Source: Herminiimonas sp.
GTDB taxonomy: Bacteria > Pseudomonadota > Gammaproteobacteria > Burkholderiales > Burkholderiaceae
Direction of reading: 5' to 3'
Assembly (NCBI GenBank): GCA_014377155.1
Contig: JACMQD010000043.1
Coordinates: 1 to 5,007, forward strand
Length of the DNA: 5,007 nucleotides
Within the stretch, counting starts at the first letter, position 1; each line of letters starts with the position of its first letter. A program made the position numbers and the translations under genes. Positions 1-5,007 of the stretch are shown here, in pieces. The notes beneath the pieces were generated by a model. It searched no databases. It saw nothing but the letters and a program-made list of their open reading frames with translations, and was not told where the DNA came from.

Positions 1-465
1 AGCGTCGATCCGTACCTCGGGATCAGGAATGCCGACTTCTTCCAGCAACGCGATGGCCCGCGCCCGCGCCTGCTTGGCGTTCATGCCCATATGCAGCTGC
101 AGCACTTCGGCGATCTGGAAACCGACCGTAAAGACCGGATTCAAGGACGTCATCGGTTCCTGAAAGATCATCGAAATTTCTTTGCCGCAGAGCTTGCGGC
201 GCTCGACAAGCGACAGTTCCAGCAAATTGCGGCCTTCGAATTCGATGCGGCTCGTCGGATCGATGACTGCGCTATCAGCCGACAGCAGGCCCATCACGGC
301 CAGCGAACTGACCGACTTGCCGCTGCCGGATTCGCCCACCAGCGCCACCGTCGAATTGCGCGGTACGTCGAACGAAATGCCCTTGACCGCCTCGACCATG
401 TGGGTCTTGTCGGTGCGAAAACTCACGCGCAGGTCGCGTACTTGCAATAATGTTTGTTCAGTCAT
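1..465 (-). CDS. Peptide ABC transporter ATP-binding protein (DppD/GsiA-like), N-terminal part, cut by window edge
   Basis: This is the nucleotide-binding subunit that would power import of peptides through the two permeases encoded just upstream; it sits on the cytoplasmic face of the membrane. The first 155 codons are in the window and stay open to the edge. The protein starts MTEQTLLQVRDLRVSF, typical of this family. Walker A is GESGSGKS at residues 44-51, and the Q-loop is MIFQEPMTSLNPVFTVG at about 99-115, with Gln102. The LSGGQ-type signature, Walker B and H-loop would lie beyond the edge. The ATG at 465 is chosen because an AGGA ribosome site lies 7 bases upstream and the permease stop codon ends 9 bases upstream. 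Oligopeptide/dipeptide systems use either two separate ATPases of about 330 residues or one fused double ATPase (GsiA, YejF). The QEP form of the Q-loop is also seen in the fused proteins, but the window does not show which type this is. Confidence 0.93.
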   Translation of the reverse strand, partial: MTEQTLLQVRDLRVSFRTDKTHMVEAVKGISFDVPRNSTVALVGESGSGKSVSSLAVMGLLSADSAVIDPTSRIEFEGRNLLELSLVERRKLCGKEISMIFQEPMTSLNPVFTVGFQIAEVLQLHMGMNAKQARARAIALLEEVGIPDPEVRIDA

Positions 466-472
466 GGCGGTT

Positions 473-476
473 TCCT
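473..476 (-). promoter_or_regulatory. Ribosome binding site of the ATPase gene, overlapping the permease stop codon
   Basis: On the minus strand the sequence TAGGAAACCGCCATG carries the TAG stop of the preceding permease (477-475), an AGGA Shine-Dalgarno core that shares two bases with that stop, a 7-base spacer, and the ATPase start codon. This supports the start at 465 and suggests coupled translation. Confidence 0.7.
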
Positions 477-1590
477 ATTTCAGCTTCGGATCGAGTGCAT
501 CGCGCAACGCATCGGTAAACAGCGAGAACGCCGTCACCAGTACCGCCATCGCAATGCTCGCTGCGGTCAACTGCCACCACTTACCCAGGATCAGTTCATT
601 TTGCGCTTCGTTGAGCATGCTGCCCCACGACACCACGCCGACCGGCACGCCGAAACCGAGGAAACTCAGGATGACTTCGGACTTGATGAAACCGACCACC
701 AGAATCGATACCTGCACCAGCGCCACATGGCTGACGTTGGGGAAGATGTGCGAGAACATCTTGCGCCAGTGCGACGCGCCGATGGCATCGGCCGCCATCA
801 CGTATTCGCGCGACTTGTGCTTCAGGTATTCCGCACGGATCAGGCGGAAGGTACCGGTCCAGCCGGTCAGGCCCAGGATCAGCACGATGGTGACGACACC
901 TTTCTGGTTCAGCACGGCGGCCACGGCCAGGATCAGCAGCAGGTAAGGCACCGAGGTAAAGATACTGTAGAACCAGTTGAAAAAATCATCCACCTTGCCG
1001 CCGAAATACCCGGAGAAAGCGCCGAAGATCGTGCCCAATGCGGTCGCCAGCACGGCGGCCACCAGCCCGACCACGATCGAGGTTTCGGCGCCCTTGATGG
1101 TTTTCTTGATGATGTCATGGCCCCACTTGTCGGCGCCGAACGGCAATGTGGTCCGCTTCGCCGCCGCCGGCTTGCCATCGGCCGTACTGGTCCTGGCACG
1201 AATTTCGGCCATTTCCTTTTGCAGCGGATCGGTCACGCCGTAATAGTCAATCACCACCGGCGCCGCCGACCCGGCCGCGCCGCGCAATTCGCGGATGATG
1301 TCCTTGAGCGGATCGAGCGGATTTTCAGGGGGCGGCAATTCGGCTACCGCTTCCGGGCTTTCGGAGGCACGTTCAGCTGCCGACTGCGCGCCGACGAAGC
1401 TCGGCGGCGCATAGTTGACGGCAACTTCATCATCCCAATCGCCGGCAATCAGGCCGCTGACCGACAGCAGCAAGGTGATCAGGTACAGCGCGACGATGCC
1501 CATGCCAATCATGGCGACGCGGTCGGCGCGCAGGCGGCGCCATGCAAGCGCCCATAGTCCCGGTGATAGGTGTGTCTGGAGTGTGGACAT
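475..1590 (-). CDS. Peptide ABC transporter permease, DppC/OppC type, with an enlarged periplasmic loop
   Basis: This 371-residue inner-membrane protein is the second of two channel-forming subunits of the peptide importer. The cytoplasmic N-terminus (WRRLRADRVAMIGMG, about 17-31) leads into membrane segment 1 (about 26-49). The family motif before segment 2 reads PFGADKWGHDII at 150-161, matching the usual GTDxxGRD element. Further hydrophobic segments lie at about 169-194, 208-228, 231-250, 289-313 and 342-362. The EAA loop that contacts the ATPase is at about 252-286, with REYVMAADAIGAS as its core. The C-terminus DALRDALDPKLK is typical of DppC. Many DppC/OppC proteins are about 300 residues. 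The excess lies between segment 1 and the GADKWGHD motif, where about 100 residues (50-150) rich in Ala, Pro and Glu replace a usual link of a few tens. E. coli YejE also has a long loop there. The gene starts 9 bases after the upstream permease stop, with only a weak GAAAG ribosome site. Confidence 0.95.
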   Translation of the reverse strand: MSTLQTHLSPGLWALAWRRLRADRVAMIGMGIVALYLITLLLSVSGLIAGDWDDEVAVNYAPPSFVGAQSAAERASESPEAVAELPPPENPLDPLKDIIRELRGAAGSAAPVVIDYYGVTDPLQKEMAEIRARTSTADGKPAAAKRTTLPFGADKWGHDIIKKTIKGAETSIVVGLVAAVLATALGTIFGAFSGYFGGKVDDFFNWFYSIFTSVPYLLLILAVAAVLNQKGVVTIVLILGLTGWTGTFRLIRAEYLKHKSREYVMAADAIGASHWRKMFSHIFPNVSHVALVQVSILVVGFIKSEVILSFLGFGVPVGVVSWGSMLNEAQNELILGKWWQLTAASIAMAVLVTAFSLFTDALRDALDPKLK

Positions 1591-1595
1591 GTGTG

Positions 1596-1600
1596 CTTTC
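1596..1600 (-). promoter_or_regulatory. Weak ribosome binding site of the DppC-type permease
   Basis: The junction reads TAGAAAGCACACATG on the minus strand. The only Shine-Dalgarno-like string is GAAAG, starting at the last base of the upstream TAG stop and ending 5 bases before the ATG at 1590. It is the weakest site among the complete junctions, so initiation may rely on ribosomes finishing the upstream permease gene (inference). Confidence 0.45.
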
Positions 1601-2538
1601 TACTTCAATTGAACGCGCGGGTCGACGGCCTGGTAAATCAGGTCGGTCAACAGGTTGAATATCATCGTCGCGGCGGCGACATAGACGGTAATCGCCTTGA
1701 TCACCGGGAAGTCGCTGCGTTCGACCGCCAGGATCACTTCGCGGCCGATGCCGGGAATCGAAAAGAAACGCTCGATCAGGAAGGCGCCGATCAGCAGCGC
1801 CGGCAGGTTCGACATCACATGCGTGATGATCGGAATCGCGGCATTGCGCAGCACATGGACCCACAGGATGCGGCGCTCGCTGACGCCTTTGGCGCGCGCG
1901 GTACGGACATAGTCCTGGTTGACTTCATCGAGCACGAACGTGCGAAACAGCCGCAAATTCGGCGCGATGCCGACCGCCAGTGCGATCAGAATCGGTAAAG
2001 CCGAATAGACGAACAGGTTTTCAAGGAAGTTGTTACCCCAGCCCTGCACCGGAAACAGGCCGAGCTTGTAGGCGAACCAGTACTGGAACACGATGATGTA
2101 GACCAGGATGCTGATCGACATGCCGATGGTGCAGGCGATCATCACTGCGCGGTCGGTCAGCGAGCCGCGCACGAAGGCGATTGCCAGCGCCAGCGCGACT
2201 GCGAAAAATGTTTCCAGGATCGTCAGCGGAATCAGCACCGTCAGCGACGGTCCGAGACGCGTCAGGATCACATTGGCGACCGATTCACCGGTGCTCCAGC
2301 TGGTGCCGAAGTCGAAGGTGACGATCTGCTTGATGAAGATCCACAGCTGCACATAGAACGGCTGGTCGATGCCGAGCTGCTTGCGGATGTTTTCAATCTG
2401 TTCCGGGTTCGACATCTTGCCGGCCAGGATGTAGGCGGGGTCGCCGCCGACCCAGTTGAACAGCACGAATACCAGCAGGATGACGCCGAGCATGGTCGGC
2501 GCCATCTGCCACAAGCGGCGCAATATATAGGAAGTCAT
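1600..2538 (-). CDS. Peptide ABC transporter permease, DppB/OppB type
   Basis: This 312-residue inner-membrane protein is the first channel subunit and would form a heterodimer with the DppC-type permease encoded next. It begins MTSYILRRLWQMAPTMLGV, the classic start of this family, with segment 1 at about 10-30. The periplasmic region after it has the family elements GDPAYILAG (32-40) and IRKQLGIDQPFYVQL (51-65), then FDFGTSW (75-81). Hydrophobic segments follow at about 98-123, 132-155, 175-196, 236-257 and 278-303. The EAA loop spans about 204-239, with DYVRTARAKGVSERRIL at its centre. The family motif FSIPGIGRE is at 259-267, and the C-terminus reads AVDPRVQLK. The length is normal for OppB/DppB, and E. 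coli YejB is longer. The ATG at 2538 is supported by an AAGGA site 5 bases upstream; the peptidase stop codon lies 8 bases upstream. The peptide specificity cannot be read from the sequence. Confidence 0.96.
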   Translation of the reverse strand: MTSYILRRLWQMAPTMLGVILLVFVLFNWVGGDPAYILAGKMSNPEQIENIRKQLGIDQPFYVQLWIFIKQIVTFDFGTSWSTGESVANVILTRLGPSLTVLIPLTILETFFAVALALAIAFVRGSLTDRAVMIACTIGMSISILVYIIVFQYWFAYKLGLFPVQGWGNNFLENLFVYSALPILIALAVGIAPNLRLFRTFVLDEVNQDYVRTARAKGVSERRILWVHVLRNAAIPIITHVMSNLPALLIGAFLIERFFSIPGIGREVILAVERSDFPVIKAITVYVAAATMIFNLLTDLIYQAVDPRVQLK

Positions 2539-2543
2539 GGTGG

Positions 2544-2548
2544 TCCTT
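2544..2548 (-). promoter_or_regulatory. Ribosome binding site of the DppB-type permease, overlapping the peptidase stop codon
   Basis: On the minus strand TAAGGACCACCATG contains the TAA stop of the peptidase (2549-2547), an AAGGA site that uses two of its bases, a 5-base spacer, and the permease ATG. It fixes the start at 2538 and ties the peptidase to the transporter genes in one transcript (inference). Confidence 0.75.
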
Positions 2549-4565
2549 AGTGCAGGCGTTTGCCAGAGATTTCGTCGAAGAAGGCCTTGCTGTCGGGCTC
2601 GCGGCCGAGGAATTCGCGCACCATGTCGGCACCGGCCACTTCGCCGCCGCGCGCCAGGATCGTGCGCCGGTACAGCATGCCGGTTTGTGGATTCATCAGT
2701 TTGCCGTCATAGCGCGACAGCATGTCAAGCGCCAGCACCTCGGACCACATGTAGCCGTAATAACCCGCCGCATAGCCGCCCATCAGATGACCGAACTGGC
2801 CCGGAAATTCGGTCCCGTCGACATGCCCGAGCGGCGTTGCTGCTTCCATGCGGTTCCAGATTTCCAATGGATCGCCGCCCTTGTCGGTATGCAGGTTCAT
2901 GTCGAAGCTGGCGTATAGCAGCTGTCGTCCGTAGCGTATGCCGCGCCCGAAGTTATGCGCCGCCGTCAGCCGCGACAGCAGCTCGTCGTCGACGGTCGGA
3001 CAGGGCGTGGCGCAGAAGTTGGCGAGCTGTGCCAGCGACTCCTTGCGACGCGCCCATTCTTCGTACATCTGCGACGGCGCTTCGACAAAATCACGCTCCA
3101 CGCGGGTGCCGGCCTGCGACACGTAACGGGTGTTCGACAGCACGCCGTGCAGTACGTGGCCGAATTCATGGACCATGGTTTCGAGTTCGTCGCTGCTGAG
3201 GCCAGTGCGGTCGAAGTTGGTCACCAGGATCGAGATCGGGGTGCGTTTGGCCAGCGTGCTAACGCCGCGCACGCCGAACGCGGCGGCATGGCCGTATTTG
3301 CCTTCGCGCGGATACGGGTCCAGATAGATGCCGCCGATGCGTTTGGCCGAGGCGGTATCGAAGACGTCGTAGTACTGCACGTCCTCATGCCACACCGGCA
3401 CGTTGACTTTCTTGAAATTGACGCCGTATAGCGTGCTGGAGATATGCATCGACCATTGCAGCGCGGCTTCGCTGGGGAAGTATTTGCGCATCGCATTCTG
3501 GTCGACGCTGTAGCGCGCCTTCTTCAGCTTTTGCTGCCAGTAGCCGGCATCCCAGCGTTCGATCCGCAAGTCTGCCAAGTTGGTAGCCAGCGTCTGGGAC
3601 TTGAACTGGCGCAGCTCTTCCAACTCTTTCTTTTCCAGTTCAGCGACGGCGACCTTTACTTCATCGAGAAAGGTCAACACCGCTGTCGGTGTCATCGCCA
3701 TGCGACGCCGGATCACGTAATCGGCGAAGCTCGGCAAGCCGAATAGCTTCGCCAATTCCAGCCGCAGCGCCATGGCTTCCTTGAGCAACAGCGGGTTCTT
3801 GTCGGTGCCGCGGTTGGCGTAAGCGATCTGGTAACGCTTACGGGCATCGGCGTCGTCGGCATATTCCATGAACGGCACATAGTCGGGTGACTCGAAACCG
3901 AGTAAATAATTACCCTTGTCGTCGCGTTTGGCGCGCGCCAGATAGGTTTCCGGCAAGCCGTTGACTTCGTCCGGCGAGAACACCAGCCTGGTCGTGTTGT
4001 CGCGCACATTGCGGGCAAACGCCTGGCTCATTTCTTCCAGGCGCTTGAGGATTTCTTTCATGCGCGCCTGCTGTGCCGGCGCCAGCGCCACGCCGGTGTC
4101 CTCGAAGCGCTCCAGCATGTCCTTGCGCAGCTTCTTTTCCACCGCGTCGCGTGGCGTCACCGCCTTGAAACGCGCATACAGCACCGGGTTCTGGTTTAGC
4201 GTGGTTTCGAACTGGCTGATCTCGACCAGACACGCTTCCATCGCGGTGCGCAGCGCCTTGTCGGGCGAGACGTTGCTGAGAATATCCATCGGCCCTTCCA
4301 GATCCTGCAACGCGATCTGCAGCCGGTTCCACTCGTTGAAGACGCGCGCCGCATCGCCCGCGCGCGCTTTTGGCAACGCTTCGAGGGCCGCCACGCGCCG
4401 GCGCAGGTCTGCCAGGCCGCTCTTGCACAGCGGATCGACCTGCTCGACCTTGATGAGGGGGATCAGCGCGCGGTCCGGCGCCGGTGCGGCAGTGGCGCTC
4501 GCCGCCAATAGGGCGAGCGGGACGAGCGTCATCGCGAACGGACGCAGCAATGAGGAAGGTTTCAT
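2547..4565 (-). CDS. Secreted M3-family zinc oligopeptidase (thimet oligopeptidase/Dcp-like)
   Basis: This 672-residue zinc metallopeptidase should cut short peptides; family members include thimet oligopeptidase, neurolysin, oligopeptidase A and Dcp. The zinc site is HEFGH at residues 466-470 (bases 3170-3156). The third ligand is Glu495, 29 residues after the first His, in ERDFVEAPSQMYEEW, as in thimet oligopeptidase and neurolysin. The substrate-binding loop HLMGGYAAGYYGYMWSE (593-609) keeps His593, Tyr598, Tyr602 and Tyr605, equivalent to neurolysin His601, Tyr606, Tyr610 and Tyr613. All core catalytic residues are therefore present. The N-terminus MKPSSLLRPFAMTLVPLALL with ATA/AP at about 24-28 looks like a Sec signal peptide, whereas oligopeptidase A and thimet oligopeptidase are mainly cytosolic. 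Four cysteines (47, 112, 518, 522) could form disulfides. The start at 4565 is chosen for its AAGGA site and intact signal peptide. An in-frame ATG at 4619 would add 18 residues. The gene lies between the binding protein and permease genes, suggesting periplasmic peptide trimming (inference). Confidence 0.95.
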   Translation of the reverse strand: MKPSSLLRPFAMTLVPLALLAASATAAPAPDRALIPLIKVEQVDPLCKSGLADLRRRVAALEALPKARAGDAARVFNEWNRLQIALQDLEGPMDILSNVSPDKALRTAMEACLVEISQFETTLNQNPVLYARFKAVTPRDAVEKKLRKDMLERFEDTGVALAPAQQARMKEILKRLEEMSQAFARNVRDNTTRLVFSPDEVNGLPETYLARAKRDDKGNYLLGFESPDYVPFMEYADDADARKRYQIAYANRGTDKNPLLLKEAMALRLELAKLFGLPSFADYVIRRRMAMTPTAVLTFLDEVKVAVAELEKKELEELRQFKSQTLATNLADLRIERWDAGYWQQKLKKARYSVDQNAMRKYFPSEAALQWSMHISSTLYGVNFKKVNVPVWHEDVQYYDVFDTASAKRIGGIYLDPYPREGKYGHAAAFGVRGVSTLAKRTPISILVTNFDRTGLSSDELETMVHEFGHVLHGVLSNTRYVSQAGTRVERDFVEAPSQMYEEWARRKESLAQLANFCATPCPTVDDELLSRLTAAHNFGRGIRYGRQLLYASFDMNLHTDKGGDPLEIWNRMEAATPLGHVDGTEFPGQFGHLMGGYAAGYYGYMWSEVLALDMLSRYDGKLMNPQTGMLYRRTILARGGEVAGADMVREFLGREPDSKAFFDEISGKRLH

Positions 4566-4570
4566 CCGTT

Positions 4571-4575
4571 TCCTT
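4571..4575 (-). promoter_or_regulatory. Ribosome binding site that selects the peptidase start at 4565
   Basis: The minus strand reads AAGGAAACGGATG, giving an AAGGA core 5 bases before the ATG. The spacing matches the site before the DppB-type permease. The competing upstream ATG at 4619 has an AAAGG string (4634-4630) 10 bases before it, inside the end of the binding-protein gene, so it cannot be excluded. Confidence 0.65.
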
Positions 4576-4622
4576 GGTAAAAGACTGAAGAATGTGGCGT
4601 CGACGATTGCATCGGGCATGGC

Positions 4623-5007
4623 TTATTTACCTTTCTCGATATCGATGAACAGCCATTCCTGGTTCAGGATCGGATGCTTCTTGAAACCGAGTACGCGCGG
4701 TTGCGCCAGCATGGTGCGATAGCGTGCATAACCGATGCGCGCACCGGCAGTAACATCGAGGATGCGCGCCATCTTGTGGTACAGCACATCGCGTTCGGGG
4801 CCGGCTTGCATGACCTGGCTTTGCGCGTAGAGCTTGTCGTACTCGGCATCCTGAAAGCAGCCATTGTTGTTCTGGTTGATGTTGGGGCCGTAGAACAGCA
4901 TCATGAAGTTGTCACCGTCGGGATAATCGGCGATCCACGGGTTGGTGCGGGTCTGCAGCTGGCACTGTTTTTCCGCTTTCAGAATATCCGGGAATGGCCG
5001 GCGGTCG
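4623..5007 (-). CDS. Peptide-binding protein of the ABC importer (SBP family 5), C-terminal part, cut by window edge
   Basis: The last 127 codons of the substrate-binding protein are present, open to the window edge and ending at TAA (4625-4623). Family-5 binding proteins capture peptides in the periplasm and deliver them to the permeases; whole proteins are usually 500-600 residues. The recognisable C-terminal-lobe block is NPWIADYPDGDNFMMLFYGP (visible residues 22-41), followed by NQNNNGCFQDAEYDKLY (44-60) and the helical stretch AGPERDVLYHKMARIL. It ends LGFKKHPILNQEWLFIDIEK, a typical final strand for one branch of this family. Two cysteines (visible residues 15 and 50) flank the WIADYPDGDN strand and might form a disulfide. 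The internal ATG at 4904 is not a true start, because the frame and homology-like sequence continue upstream of it. The signal peptide and ligand pocket are outside the window, so the substrate cannot be named. There is no terminator-like hairpin in the 57 bases before the peptidase gene. Confidence 0.93.
   Translation of the reverse strand, partial: DRRPFPDILKAEKQCQLQTRTNPWIADYPDGDNFMMLFYGPNINQNNNGCFQDAEYDKLYAQSQVMQAGPERDVLYHKMARILDVTAGARIGYARYRTMLAQPRVLGFKKHPILNQEWLFIDIEKGK

Noticed and set aside
182..946. Plus-strand open frame of 254 codons crossing the permease/ATPase junction
   Set aside because: It spans the antisense of two well-supported genes and the junction between them, is Ser/Thr/Arg-rich, and shows no domain or convincing ribosome site.
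454..1557. Long plus-strand open frame (367 codons) opposite the DppC-type permease
   Set aside because: It is rich in His, Gln, Arg and Asp with no recognisable domain, and lies wholly antisense to a gene with clear family motifs. It is the usual shadow of codon bias in a GC-rich membrane-protein gene.
2537..3199. Plus-strand open frame of 220 codons opposite the peptidase catalytic region
   Set aside because: It is very rich in Arg, Ala and Cys, typical of a shadow frame, and the opposite strand encodes the HEFGH zinc site and the Tyr-rich substrate loop.
3910..4428. Minus-strand frame of 172 codons in another frame of the peptidase gene
   Set aside because: It is Gly/Ala/Arg-rich and overlaps the peptidase frame, which continues without a break through the region, so there is no sign of a frameshift.
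4566..4622. Possible terminator or regulatory hairpin between the binding-protein and peptidase genes
   Set aside because: The only inverted repeat seen is a 4-base stem (CGAT/ATCG around GCA) with no U-tract, too weak for a terminator or attenuator.
3961..4722. Plus-strand open frame of 253 codons opposite the peptidase N-terminus and binding-protein end
   Set aside because: It is Ser/Arg/Ala-rich, without motifs, and antisense to the signal peptide region and two confidently identified genes.
4623..4904. A separate small 93-residue protein starting at the ATG at 4904
   Set aside because: The frame continues upstream to the window edge with family-5 binding-protein sequence (NPWIADYPDGDN), so this ATG is an internal methionine.

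Overview
The window is almost entirely coding on the minus strand. It looks like the interior of one operon for a peptide importer of the Dpp/Opp type (ABC family with a cluster-5 substrate-binding protein). Read in the direction of transcription, from high to low coordinates, it holds five genes. They are the C-terminal end of a periplasmic peptide-binding protein (5007-4623), a complete secreted M3-family zinc oligopeptidase (4565-2547), two complete inner-membrane permeases (2538-1600 and 1590-475), and the N-terminal third to half of an ATP-binding subunit (465-1, cut by the window edge).

The genes are tightly packed. There are 57 bases between the binding protein and the peptidase, then 8, 9 and 9 bases at the next three junctions. 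At each of those three junctions the stop codon lies inside or touches the Shine-Dalgarno sequence of the next gene, which suggests translational coupling. No promoter, terminator, RNA gene, repeat, mobile element or CRISPR was found. The long plus-strand reading frames are antisense shadows of the permeases and the peptidase.

Working model (inference): the binding protein captures peptides in the periplasm, and the two permeases with the ATPase import them. The co-transcribed M3 peptidase carries a Sec-type signal peptide, so it would trim oligopeptides in the periplasm before or during capture. A peptidase encoded between the binding protein and the permeases is the most distinctive feature of the window. 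The rest is a standard transporter, apart from an unusually long periplasmic loop in the second permease.

The organism appears to be a Gram-negative proteobacterium with moderately high GC content (judged by eye, not computed). The codon use and protein style would fit Betaproteobacteria such as Oxalobacteraceae or other Burkholderiales, but this is an impression and not a demonstrated assignment. I see no evidence of a wholly undescribed system here.
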